Assembly: GCA_910587295.1 (NCBI GenBank)
Contig: CAJULP010000077.1
Location: 62,001-126,000 of the forward strand
Direction of reading: 5' to 3'
Length of the DNA stretch: 64,000 bases
Source: an uncultured Lachnospiraceae bacterium
Lineage (GTDB): Bacteria > Bacillota > Clostridia > Lachnospirales > Lachnospiraceae
The position numbers were made by a program, and so were the translations under genes. The notes under the pieces are model-generated. The model did no database searches. It saw nothing but the letters and a program-made list of their open reading frames with translations, and had not been told where the DNA came from. Within the stretch, counting starts at the first letter, position 1, and each line of letters opens with the position of its first letter. This document shows, piece by piece, positions 43,861-53,115 of the stretch.

Positions 43861-45068
43861 AAACCAAAGATACCTTCATGCACCGGATCGGGGAATATCT
43901 TTTTACCATTGCGGTGGTGATAGAAGTGCTGGTAGTCCTTGTAGATAAAAGCAACTATACCAATCCGGTACAGGGGAGGCTTTTTCAACTTACTTTTCTC
44001 CTGTTTTTGGCGAAAGTGTGTCTGACAAAGTATACTTTTAAAGAGTACGCCTGCATCTTTTTCTTTTGTGTGATGGGTGCGGTCTCCTACTTTGTGACCG
44101 GAAGGAATGAACTGGTAAGGGTGGCTGTCTTTGTGGCTTCTTGCAAAAATATAGATATGGGGAAATGTTTAAAGCTGGTATTTTGGCTGACGCTTTCAGG
44201 CTGCCTTGTCATCATTCTTTTGTCGGTAACAGGGATCTACGGCGGGGTTTCGCTTACCCAGGATTATGGGAGAGGAAGCGTGGAGACCAGATATACCCTG
44301 GGGATGGGACATCCCAATGCCTTGCAGTGCATGGTGTGGTCATTATCCGTATTGGGATTGTATTTGTATGGGAAAATGATGAGATGGTGGCATTATCTGG
44401 TCTTACTATTGGTGAATGTCTTCTTTTACCTCCTAACAGACTCCAGGACAAGTCTTCTTGTAACGGTGCTGGCGATTGCTATCGTTCTGGCAGCCACACG
44501 GCAGAAGAATGTTTTGGTGGGGAAACTGTTGAATTGGTTCGGTATGATCACATCATTAGGAAGCATTGGAATATCGGTTTTGATCGCATGCAATGCATAC
44601 CGGGTCTATGATTATGTGTGGTATGACGACAGAAGCCCGGTTACAATGCTTTTTTATTATTTGAACAGGGCATTGAATGGAAGGGTTCGTATATTGGTGG
44701 AGAATGACCGGTTTGAGGGAACCGTACAAACATGGAGGCTGTTTTCCAGACCAGAAAACAATTACTTTTTTGATCTTGGCTGGGTGCGGCTTTTTTACTG
44801 GTACGGGATCATACCTGGGTGTGTTTTGGCGCTGGCAATAGCGGCAATGCTGGTGTTTTTTTATAAAAAGAATGATTATTTGGCCATAGCGCTTATTGCA
44901 TCGATCAGCCTATACACGGTTATTGAGGCTCATGTCATTTCTGTTTTTCTTGCACGGAATTACCTGCTTTTTGTGGCAGGCGGGGCATGGTGCATGGTGC
45001 TGAAAGGATCAGAATGGAAAGGGGTAACTGACAGGGAAAGGAAGGAAAGCTATGGAGCAAATAACTAA
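43857..45068 (+). CDS. wzy-like: Wzy-like O-antigen/capsule polymerase (tandem copy 1)
   Basis: 403 residues with about ten helices and one larger external loop (about 265-300). The signature ETRYTLGMGHPNALQCMVW and the segment CKNIDMGKCLKLVFW match Firmicute Wzy-like polymerases, which join repeat units outside the membrane. The same two segments occur in the next gene (LGYAHPNVLH and MKNIDLKRLF), so the pair arose by tandem duplication. It begins by ATGA overlap with the ABC gene and overlaps its paralogue by 17 bases. Polymerases are very variable in sequence, so this rests on topology plus the HPN motif. Confidence 0.82.
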   Translation: MKTKDTFMHRIGEYLFTIAVVIEVLVVLVDKSNYTNPVQGRLFQLTFLLFLAKVCLTKYTFKEYACIFFFCVMGAVSYFVTGRNELVRVAVFVASCKNIDMGKCLKLVFWLTLSGCLVIILLSVTGIYGGVSLTQDYGRGSVETRYTLGMGHPNALQCMVWSLSVLGLYLYGKMMRWWHYLVLLLVNVFFYLLTDSRTSLLVTVLAIAIVLAATRQKNVLVGKLLNWFGMITSLGSIGISVLIACNAYRVYDYVWYDDRSPVTMLFYYLNRALNGRVRILVENDRFEGTVQTWRLFSRPENNYFFDLGWVRLFYWYGIIPGCVLALAIAAMLVFFYKKNDYLAIALIASISLYTVIEAHVISVFLARNYLLFVAGGAWCMVLKGSEWKGVTDRERKESYGANN

Positions 45069-46608
45069 AAAGCATATGGTGAAACGATCGGAAATTTGTT
45101 TTTTTATTTTTTTTGTGTCACTTCTGTTTGCAAAGGGGATCGGGTTGTACGACGGGCAGACGGCATTTAAGGTGTTTTTGGTGATAGCGCTGATGGGCTG
45201 GGCAGGAAAGGCGGTTTTGACCAGTTATTCCCTGCGGGAGATAGTCTTTTACGGCACATTTCTTCTTCTTGGAGGCGTAGTTTATGTAGTCTCTCATGAA
45301 AAAGGGGCGCTTTTTGTGGCGCTATTGTTATGCGGGATGAAAAATATAGACCTAAAACGATTGTTTCAGGTAGGGCTGGCGACATGGGCGCTTTCTTTTG
45401 GGAGTTTGTTTTTTCTTACGGCACTGCATGTGATCGACAGTCCTTTTAAAGTGCATGACAGGCTGGGAATGGGGCGTGTGATCCGGTGGAATCTGGGGTA
45501 TGCCCATCCCAATGTGCTGCATATATCCTATTTAGTCTTGGTGTGTTTTCTTGTCTATTTGCTTCAGGACAGATTCCGGTTTTATTATCTGGCTGTGTTA
45601 GAGGCAGGAAATTTGTTTGTGTTTATGTATTCCCTTAGTACGACGGGGTTTTTGGTGACTACGGCCTGCCTTGTTTTAGTGTGCTACTGGGAGATCAGGA
45701 AAAAATTTTGCAAGGTGGAGCAGGTGTTGATCCAGTGTTGCCTGCCCCTTTGTCTTTTCTTATCTTTTGGGGCGCCTCTTTTGTTAAAGGGGAGAATGTT
45801 TGATCATGTAAATAAGCTTTTAAATACCAGGCTTGAGCTGTCTAAGTGGTTTTTACAAAACCAGACGGCCGGGCTTTTTGGGGTAGACACTACCAGGATT
45901 GTAACGTCTCTTAGAACCATGGACAATTCTTATGTATTTGCATGGATTACTTATGGGATTCTTTTTTTCGCATTTTTAATGTATCTTTATGTCCGGGGGA
46001 TTTACCGAAGGACCATGCAGCAGGACGGAATAGCGCTATGCCTGATCTTATCCTGCCTGGCCGCCGGACTGACAGAGCCATTTTTGTTTAACACCTCCTT
46101 TAAGAATGTATCTCTCCTCTTGGTTGGACCTGGGCTTTGGATGGCAGGGAAGGAAACAAAGGAAATCGGGATCCTGGCTGGATTTGACAGGGAGGCAGCG
46201 TTGCAGCTCCCAGGGCTTACAGCAGTATGGGGGGATTGGAAAGGGGCGCTTAAAAAATACAGGAGTAAGCTGATCATATGGGCTCTTGCGGGGGCGCTCA
46301 TGGGTGGAATCCTGGTATCTGTGTGTGTTTCTTACCCTGACAGGTACTTATTGCCCCGGAAAGCATTTGAGTACACGGATGACCTGACAGAGGGTTATTA
46401 TCTTACTTCCGGGGAAGATATTTTGCAGGAAGGGGACCGGGTTCTTGGGTATGAGTCAGCAAAAACCGAAATGGTTGCCTTTGCCGGGAATATCGCAAAG
46501 GTGGAACGGTTCCGTAACACAGTGACAGGCAGTATTGTGGCGGGGGCGGCTGTTTTTGTAGTTGCCAGCCTGTTTTTGTTGCTGGGGGAAAAAAGAAGAA
46601 AGGGATAG
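45052..46608 (+). CDS. wzy-like: Wzy-like polymerase (tandem copy 2) with extra C-terminal two-helix domain
   Basis: 518 residues. The first ~380 form a Wzy-like membrane domain (NLGYAHPNVLHISYL, GMKNIDLKRLFQVG). After a charged cytoplasmic segment (GDWKGALKKYRSKL) come a helix (LIIWALAGALMGGILVSV), an outer loop of about 70 residues and a final helix (VAGAAVFVVASLFLLLGE). This tail has the topology, but only the size fraction, of a Wzz-type chain-length regulator. AAGGAAGG precedes the ATG. The first copy lacks this tail. The polymerase role is probable; the tail's role is inference. Confidence 0.78.
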   Translation: MEQITKKHMVKRSEICFFIFFVSLLFAKGIGLYDGQTAFKVFLVIALMGWAGKAVLTSYSLREIVFYGTFLLLGGVVYVVSHEKGALFVALLLCGMKNIDLKRLFQVGLATWALSFGSLFFLTALHVIDSPFKVHDRLGMGRVIRWNLGYAHPNVLHISYLVLVCFLVYLLQDRFRFYYLAVLEAGNLFVFMYSLSTTGFLVTTACLVLVCYWEIRKKFCKVEQVLIQCCLPLCLFLSFGAPLLLKGRMFDHVNKLLNTRLELSKWFLQNQTAGLFGVDTTRIVTSLRTMDNSYVFAWITYGILFFAFLMYLYVRGIYRRTMQQDGIALCLILSCLAAGLTEPFLFNTSFKNVSLLLVGPGLWMAGKETKEIGILAGFDREAALQLPGLTAVWGDWKGALKKYRSKLIIWALAGALMGGILVSVCVSYPDRYLLPRKAFEYTDDLTEGYYLTSGEDILQEGDRVLGYESAKTEMVAFAGNIAKVERFRNTVTGSIVAGAAVFVVASLFLLLGEKRRKG

Positions 46609-46614
46609 GGAAAA

Positions 46615-48528
46615 ATGAATAGTGGGCTTCGCTATTGCAAGATATTAGATACCAATATTAATGTCACAAATATGCAGGAAACCGTGGAATATTTGACCGG
46701 GCATCTGGAAGAGCTGCGGGGAGATTATGTCTGTGTTGCAAACGTGCATACCACCGTGATGTCCTATCGTGATGAAAAATACAACAAAGTCCAAAACAGC
46801 GGCGCAATGTGTCTTCCGGACGGCAAACCTCTTTCGATTGTTTGCCGGCGCAGGGGTTTTTATGACGCAAAGAGGGTGCCGGGGCCGGATCTGATGCCCA
46901 AGATCTTTGAAGCTTCCAGGGAACGCGGTTTCCGGCATTATTTTTATGGAGGTTCAAAGGAGACTTTGGACAAGCTTAATAGCAAGCTAAAAAAGCAATA
47001 TCCGTGGCTTAACATTGTGGGAATGTATTCCCCCCCGTACCGTCCGCTTACGGCAGGAGAGGATGAGCAGGCGATTAAAAAAATTAATGAGGCAAGGCCG
47101 GATTTTATCTGGGTGGCTCTTGGGGCGCCGAAACAAGAGGAATGGATGTATCAACATCAGTTTCAGGTGTGCGGGGTAATGCTGGGGGTAGGGGCGGCTT
47201 TTGATTTTTGTGCCGGAACGGTAAAGCGTGCGCCAGGCTGGGTGCAGGAGATGTGCCTGGAATGGTTGTATCGGTTGGTACAAGACCCGAAGAGACTCTT
47301 TATGCGTTACTTTTCCACAAATCTATCTTTTTTGACTAAGGTTGCCAAAGAAAGCCGACGTTACAGGGTGGAAAACCGGTCTAAAAAGATAGCGATGATT
47401 GGACATAAAAGGATTCCGTCCCGTGAAGGCGGGGTGGAGATTGTGGTAGATGAGATTTCCACAAGGCTGACGAAAAGAGGGTATCATGTGGATGCCTATA
47501 ACAGGTCAGGGTATCATGTTTCCGGAAAGCAGTTTGATGAAAAAAGAGGGAAGGTATATAATGGGATACGGCTTTTTACCATTCCTACCTTTAAAAGCAG
47601 CAGCCTGAACGCCATCGTCTATTCGTTTCTTGCCACGTTAAGAAGCCTTGTGGGAAGATATGGTATAATCCATTACCATGCGGAAGGGCCGTGCACTATG
47701 ATAGGCATTCCTAAATTCTTTGGGATCAGTACGGTGGCAACAATCCATGGGCTGGACTGGCAGAGGGCAAAATGGGGGAATCTGGCCTCTAAGGTGTTAA
47801 AATATGGGGAAAAAACGGCAGTCAGAAAGGCAGATGAAATCATAGTCCTTTCCCGGAATGTGCAGGACTATTTCAGAGAGGAATATGGGAGGGAAACGAT
47901 TTTTATCCCTAACGGGATTGAAAAACCGGAAAAGCGGGAAGCCAGGGAGATTACGGAACGTTTTGGTCTTCATAAGGATGACTATATTTTATTTCTAGCA
48001 AGATTGGTACCGGAAAAGGGGGCCCACTACCTGATTGAAGCTTACCAGGAGCTTCGGACGGATAAGAAGCTTGTGATTGCAGGTGGGGACAGTCATGCCG
48101 AGGAGTATATGGAAAAAATATATGGCTATGCAGAGGGGAATGCCAATATAGTCCTTACGGACTTTGTCCAGGGCAGGGTGCTGGAAGAATTGTTCTCCAA
48201 CGCTTATGTGTTTGTGGTTCCAAGCGATGTCGAAGGGATGTCCATCAGCCTTTTGGAGGCGATGAGCTATGGAAACTGCTGTCTGGTCAGCGATATTCCA
48301 GAGAACCTGGAGGTGGTTGAGGATAAGGCGGCCAGCTTCCGCAAGGGGGATGTGGCGGATCTTTGCGCTAAGCTCAGATTTTTATTGGAAAAAGAAGAGG
48401 AAGTAAAAAGGTATAAGGAAGTAAGCAGCCGGTTTATCTGTGACAAATATAATTGGGAAGAAGTAGTGGATGAAACCGTGCGGGTCTATGGGGATGTCAG
48501 AAGGAAACGGAAGAAATCGAATTTGTGA
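46615..48528 (+). CDS. Two-domain glycosyltransferase: WecG/TagA (GT26) fused to GT4
   Basis: 637 residues, about twice a single enzyme. Residues 1-245 are a WecG/TagA/CpsF domain: NVHTTVMSYRD, LPDGKPLS with the candidate catalytic Asp69, GGSKETLDKL, and ALGAPKQEEWM. From about 258, IAMIGHKRIPSREGGVEIVVDEI begins a GT4 of the rhamnosyltransferase-like group, with ARLVPEKGAHYL and the E-x7-E motif in DVEGMSISLLEAM. TagA-type enzymes add ManNAc or another HexNAc(A) to an undecaprenyl-PP-sugar; the GT4 half may add the next sugar to the same lipid. No stop or frameshift lies between the domains. It ends the more GC-rich part of the window. Confidence 0.93.
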   Translation: MNSGLRYCKILDTNINVTNMQETVEYLTGHLEELRGDYVCVANVHTTVMSYRDEKYNKVQNSGAMCLPDGKPLSIVCRRRGFYDAKRVPGPDLMPKIFEASRERGFRHYFYGGSKETLDKLNSKLKKQYPWLNIVGMYSPPYRPLTAGEDEQAIKKINEARPDFIWVALGAPKQEEWMYQHQFQVCGVMLGVGAAFDFCAGTVKRAPGWVQEMCLEWLYRLVQDPKRLFMRYFSTNLSFLTKVAKESRRYRVENRSKKIAMIGHKRIPSREGGVEIVVDEISTRLTKRGYHVDAYNRSGYHVSGKQFDEKRGKVYNGIRLFTIPTFKSSSLNAIVYSFLATLRSLVGRYGIIHYHAEGPCTMIGIPKFFGISTVATIHGLDWQRAKWGNLASKVLKYGEKTAVRKADEIIVLSRNVQDYFREEYGRETIFIPNGIEKPEKREAREITERFGLHKDDYILFLARLVPEKGAHYLIEAYQELRTDKKLVIAGGDSHAEEYMEKIYGYAEGNANIVLTDFVQGRVLEELFSNAYVFVVPSDVEGMSISLLEAMSYGNCCLVSDIPENLEVVEDKAASFRKGDVADLCAKLRFLLEKEEEVKRYKEVSSRFICDKYNWEEVVDETVRVYGDVRRKRKKSNL

Positions 48529-48614
48529 TAGTATAATCTGTGAATATGTGTTACAATTCAAAAATAGAGCCGTAGGTCAGAATTTATATTAACAGATAAG
48601 GAAATGTTCAGAAT
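48529..48614 (+). promoter_or_regulatory. 86-bp gap with promoter-like sequence at a composition boundary
   Basis: A perfect TATAAT lies at 48532-48537 and a TACAAT at 48552-48557, but neither has a good -35 box at 17 bases. The gap is AT-rich and precedes an AT-rich gene block, so an internal promoter is plausible but weakly supported. No terminator hairpin is visible. Confidence 0.3.
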
Positions 48615-51194
48615 ATGAGGAAGGTAATACGAAGAAATGTTTTGTTTTTCATAATGTTTTTGGTTATAGGTATATTGTTTTTTAAGCGATATTCTTATTT
48701 GCAAATCCCTATTGTTTCAAGGCCAGATTCATGGATTGATTTTCACACAGAGGAAAGCGTATTAGAACAGACATGGCAGCCTACGGTAGGCATACTGTCA
48801 GGTGTGGATGTTCCGTATTATGCGTTAGATACTTTTTCCGGGGATGTAGTTCTTAAAATTTATTCAGATGATTATTCCAAAGTACTGGTGGAAGCAGTGA
48901 ATGAAGATTTTCTGTTTAAAGCAGGTGAAAACGGAGATATTATATTTTCATTTGATAGGGTGAAGGCGGAAAAAGGAGAAAGGCTGCGCATTCAGATTTC
49001 GTTACAGAATGTGTCAGATCAAGGAATAGTGCGGATTACTTCTGGAAGTGATTATGGGGGGTGCTGTATAGCCGGAAAGGATGCAGAACAGGCTGCTGCA
49101 CTCCAAATTACATTTGCTAAAAATTCCAGATTGTTTTGGATTATGGCGATCTTATTTCCTTTATTTTCTTATTCATTATTTATGATGATAGTTTTAGGGC
49201 GGAAATGGGAAGAAACAATAGCGGTTTCATTGTTTGTAGAAGGTCTTATTTTGTATTTTTTTGGTTTAGCAGGGCATTTGCAAGGGGGAATTTATTTTCT
49301 TTATTTAATGGCGATAGGTATTCTTTTGGCTTCTATTTATTTATACAACAAAAAGAAGATGGATTTTCATGATTTATTTTCTCCTGGATTATGGATATTT
49401 TCTATTTTATTTTGCCTGATATTGTTATCCAGCCAAGGAGACTGGATGGGGATGAGAGATGATTTGCGACATTGGGGGATTGCGGTCAGAGATATGTTCT
49501 ATTATGATTCCTTTGCAAATCATGTAAATACAACAGTGATTTTGCCGCGTTATCTTCCATTTTCTACTTTGATTGAATATGTATTTGAGTATGCAAACGG
49601 AATGTTTCATGAAGGCATTCTGTTTGTTGCATACCAGACAATGCTCCTTTGTATATCAATTATTTTTAGCACACTTATGCAGAAGGGGGAAAGGAAAAAG
49701 TGGACATTGCCAGTGTTAACGGCAATGATAGGTATACCAGTCCTTTTTTTTCCTAATATATCCAGCACGATTATGGTTGATTCTTTGATGGCAGCAATGG
49801 CTGCATATATTTTGATATGCTATTACTCAGAAGGAATGTCATGGTTTAATAGGGTGAGGATTTGCTGTGCAATGTGTGCATTAGCTTTGACGAAAGAAAT
49901 GGGATTGGTGCTTGCGGGAGTATCAGCGTTGATTATCTTTGGAGATATATTTTTCCAAGGAGTAAGAAAGAAGAAAATTGTTATAAAAGAGTTGGCTTAT
50001 CCAGTTGCTTGTGTAGTTCTTGTTATAGGAATTTATTTTAGCTGGCAGGTTTATTTGAGTGTTCCAGTAAAAAATAGTGTGGAAAAGGCTGTACACGAGG
50101 ATTTTGGACAGTCAGAAGAGAAAAGTATAGAAGAAATATCAGAGGGAGAAAGCAAAGAAAAAGAAAATGTTATAGGAAGTGAGGTGTCGCAAGAGAAGAC
50201 AAAGTCTGCAATTACAGCTAGTGGAATCACATTTGAAGGTCTTAGGGATGTATTTACAGGAAATGGTGAATGGTATCAGTATCAGACTACCAGAAATTTT
50301 TTCGTGAAATTACTAGATGGGGAAACATATTCTGTTGGACCGGTTAAACTTTCTTTTGTCGATTTCCTTGTGGGTATTGTCTTTTTGGTTGCTTCATTAG
50401 CATTTTTTGGATATTGGAATGTGGGTAGGGAACAGAAATATATATTTTCAGGAGTGGTATTAATTGCTGCGGCTTGTTTTTGTGCTTTTTTGCAGATTAC
50501 TTATTGGTTTGCTTTTGAAATGTATGAAGCGATGGATTTAACATCCTATGATAGGTATTTGGCACCATATTTGTGTGCTATTGCTATGACGGTCATATAT
50601 TTGATTTTTGAAGGAAATAAACATAGTAAATGGGAGAAGAAAAAAGCGGATTTTCTTGTTTATGTATTAACTATTTTCATAATAATAATTATGCCAGTTG
50701 AAGGACTTGTTTTTGAAAGTAACAGACTCGAAGAAAATACTACACAGGAAAATACTTATGGCTATGATAAGTTAGCGGAAATCTTAAGAAGTATGGCAGA
50801 TAAGGGGGAAAAGGTCCACTTTATCTGTAGTAACAGTGACGGGTATGCAGCATATATTTTTAGGAATGCTGTTTGCCCCATCGTGTCAGAGTATGATTTC
50901 TGGAATATTGTGCCTGACCAGGAGACCTATGATCGGCAATATGAAATCTATAGGGAAGGTGAGATCAATATCCATAATACGGCTTATCTTATGTCGAAGG
51001 AAGCATGGGAAAATGAAATCAGGAAATGTAAGTATGTGGTAATATTCCATGCGGATGAACTGTTTAAGCAGTCTTATCCGGAATTATTCAGAGAGACTAC
51101 TATTCAGGATGGGAGCGTATACCAGGTGATGGATGCTTCCGGCGATATGTTTTTGCGTCTGGTTGGAAGCACAGAAATCAGAGGTTATCATTAG
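48615..51194 (+). CDS. Large GT-C-like membrane protein (859 residues)
   Basis: An N-terminal anchor helix (about 8-24) is followed by an outer beta-rich region of about 160 residues, then about twelve helices. GMRDDLRHWGIAVRDMFYY after the helices begin gives an acidic first-loop motif like that of GT-C enzymes. A charged Ser/Glu/Lys-rich insert (about 490-535) divides the membrane part, and the last ~150 residues after the final helix lie outside. I do not recognise a named family. It is AT-rich with many ATA/TTA codons. Together with the next gene and the GT2/DUF2304 pair it fits transfer of polyprenyl-phosphate sugars outside the cell. Confidence 0.6.
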   Translation: MRKVIRRNVLFFIMFLVIGILFFKRYSYLQIPIVSRPDSWIDFHTEESVLEQTWQPTVGILSGVDVPYYALDTFSGDVVLKIYSDDYSKVLVEAVNEDFLFKAGENGDIIFSFDRVKAEKGERLRIQISLQNVSDQGIVRITSGSDYGGCCIAGKDAEQAAALQITFAKNSRLFWIMAILFPLFSYSLFMMIVLGRKWEETIAVSLFVEGLILYFFGLAGHLQGGIYFLYLMAIGILLASIYLYNKKKMDFHDLFSPGLWIFSILFCLILLSSQGDWMGMRDDLRHWGIAVRDMFYYDSFANHVNTTVILPRYLPFSTLIEYVFEYANGMFHEGILFVAYQTMLLCISIIFSTLMQKGERKKWTLPVLTAMIGIPVLFFPNISSTIMVDSLMAAMAAYILICYYSEGMSWFNRVRICCAMCALALTKEMGLVLAGVSALIIFGDIFFQGVRKKKIVIKELAYPVACVVLVIGIYFSWQVYLSVPVKNSVEKAVHEDFGQSEEKSIEEISEGESKEKENVIGSEVSQEKTKSAITASGITFEGLRDVFTGNGEWYQYQTTRNFFVKLLDGETYSVGPVKLSFVDFLVGIVFLVASLAFFGYWNVGREQKYIFSGVVLIAAACFCAFLQITYWFAFEMYEAMDLTSYDRYLAPYLCAIAMTVIYLIFEGNKHSKWEKKKADFLVYVLTIFIIIIMPVEGLVFESNRLEENTTQENTYGYDKLAEILRSMADKGEKVHFICSNSDGYAAYIFRNAVCPIVSEYDFWNIVPDQETYDRQYEIYREGEINIHNTAYLMSKEAWENEIRKCKYVVIFHADELFKQSYPELFRETTIQDGSVYQVMDASGDMFLRLVGSTEIRGYH

Positions 51195-51212
51195 TATGCA
51201 AGGGGGAACAGG

Positions 51213-53105
51213 ATGCTGATTGCGGTTATATTTCTTTATTCAATTGGCAAGGAAAAAGATCGGGTAGAACGTTATATAGAAGCGGTTGCTATATGGATGC
51301 TTTATTGCTTCTTGAGCACTGAAATTATGTCAGTTTTTCGAGTGATAGGCAGCGCGTCCTTGCGGATATGCTGGCTTGGATTTGACATAATTCTTGTGAG
51401 TTGCTTCCTACTTTTAAGCTGGAAACATGAAAAGCGGTTTTGGATGTGGGGGAAAGGCTCAGTATTAAAAAAATTTTCTTTAGGTATTTTTATGCTTGTA
51501 ATGTTAGGGCTGGCGTTAAAGACAATGCCATATAATTGGGATTCCATGACATATCACATGCCCAGGGTTTTTCATTGGCTGCAAAATGGTTCAGTTGCAC
51601 ATTATGCGACCAATATAGGCAGACAAGTGGCAAGTCCCGTGCTTGGTGCATATGTCAATTTACATGTATATGCTTTGGCAGGTGGTAATGATTTGTTTGT
51701 AAACCTGCTCCAAAGCGTTTCTTATTTGTCTAGTGGTATTTTGGTGTATGCCATTGCAGGGAAAATTGGATGTTCAACAAAATATTGCTTGATTGCGGGT
51801 ATGCTATTTTACTCCATGCCGATAGCTTTTGCAGAAAGTTTTACAACACAAGTGGATAATTTTGCCTGTTTTTGGATGTTATGCTTTGTATATCTGCTTT
51901 TGGGCTTTTTAAATATGGGAGAAAAGATTGAGATATCTTACCGGACCACATGGCGTATTGTGATTTTGAGCCTAAGTGTGGCGTTTGGATATTTGACAAA
52001 ACCATCAATTGGATTTGGCATGTTAATCATGTTGCTTTGGTTACTTATAACAGTAATAAGACGAAGAGATAAAATGTTTCCTTTGGCAATATATTTTGTT
52101 TTGGCGGGCGTTGTGATTGCTTGTATCGTTATACCGGAGTTTTTAAGGAACCTGGAGACATACCATGCATTAGCATCTGCAGGAACAGGACAGAGACAGT
52201 TGATCGGTTCCGGGCACTGGCGGTATGTGACGGTAAATTTTGTCAAGAATTTCACATATAATATGCCCACGGTATGGATATTTGACAGCACTAATTTGAT
52301 TTGGAAATATGTGTTACGGTTTTCAAGGTTTCTTGGAGTAGATATTGATGATCCGGTAATCTCGGAGGATGGAAGAGAATTTCAGGTTCGTGATCCTCAA
52401 AACTATGGGAACAGTACGGCAGTAAACCCGGTTTTGACGTGGTTGCTGGTGGGATGTATTATTTTGTTTGTATTTTATAACTGCAGAAAAAAATGGAAGG
52501 ATATAAAGAACCAATATTTTGTGATGGCATGCATTTCTTTTTTGTGTTTTTGTGCAGTATTACGTTGGGAGCCATTTGTCAGCAGGTACATGATATCCTA
52601 TTTTGCTGTGTTATGTCCTGCTTTAGCTGGGCAAATGGAGTTATTTTTCGACAATTCAGCAATAAGGAAAAGCAAGATAGAAAGAAGTGTGGTACCCATT
52701 ATATGCTTTTTATGCTGTACAGAGATGTTGGGCATGTTCTACTATCATGGAAAAATTGCATTTGAACAGTCAAAAAGCAACGGATACTTTGTCACTCGCA
52801 GGGAGTTGACGGAAAGTTATGGAAAGCTGGCGGATATGCTGGAGCAAAGAGGCTATTCCAATATTGGATTGGTAACAGGAGGGGACTCTTATGAATATCC
52901 CATCATTGCTATGATAGAAAATTATGGAAGGATTGAGCATGTTAATGTGGAAAATGAAACCGGGAAATATGAAGACTTAGGATTTATTCCAGATATTATT
53001 ATTGCGTTAAATTATGACGGTCCTGATTATATTGTTTGTCATGGGCAAGAATATAAACAGATAGAGTGGCTTGGTGAAGAAGTCAGTGTACTAACCAACA
53101 GATAG
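51213..53105 (+). CDS. GT39/ArnT-like membrane glycosyltransferase
   Basis: 630 residues with about eleven to thirteen helices. The first outer loop reads PYNWDSMTYHMPRVFHWLQNGS, where Asp in WDSMTYH occupies the place of the catalytic acid of PMT/ArnT-like GT-C enzymes; NGSVAHYATN and GAYVNLHVYALAGG follow as in glycosyltransferase-39-type proteins. The last ~120 residues are soluble and outside. A GGGGGAACAGG site precedes the ATG. Such enzymes move a sugar from polyprenyl phosphate to glycan, lipid or protein. Donor is possibly that made by the GT2/DUF2304 pair at 54.9 kb. Confidence 0.72.
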   Translation: MLIAVIFLYSIGKEKDRVERYIEAVAIWMLYCFLSTEIMSVFRVIGSASLRICWLGFDIILVSCFLLLSWKHEKRFWMWGKGSVLKKFSLGIFMLVMLGLALKTMPYNWDSMTYHMPRVFHWLQNGSVAHYATNIGRQVASPVLGAYVNLHVYALAGGNDLFVNLLQSVSYLSSGILVYAIAGKIGCSTKYCLIAGMLFYSMPIAFAESFTTQVDNFACFWMLCFVYLLLGFLNMGEKIEISYRTTWRIVILSLSVAFGYLTKPSIGFGMLIMLLWLLITVIRRRDKMFPLAIYFVLAGVVIACIVIPEFLRNLETYHALASAGTGQRQLIGSGHWRYVTVNFVKNFTYNMPTVWIFDSTNLIWKYVLRFSRFLGVDIDDPVISEDGREFQVRDPQNYGNSTAVNPVLTWLLVGCIILFVFYNCRKKWKDIKNQYFVMACISFLCFCAVLRWEPFVSRYMISYFAVLCPALAGQMELFFDNSAIRKSKIERSVVPIICFLCCTEMLGMFYYHGKIAFEQSKSNGYFVTRRELTESYGKLADMLEQRGYSNIGLVTGGDSYEYPIIAMIENYGRIEHVNVENETGKYEDLGFIPDIIIALNYDGPDYIVCHGQEYKQIEWLGEEVSVLTNR

Positions 53106-53115
53106 GAGTAGTGTT

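Noticed and set aside
44141..44611. Plus-strand frame of 156 codons inside the first Wzy-like gene
   Set aside because: It is in another frame of a clear membrane-protein gene and shows no domain or ribosome site.
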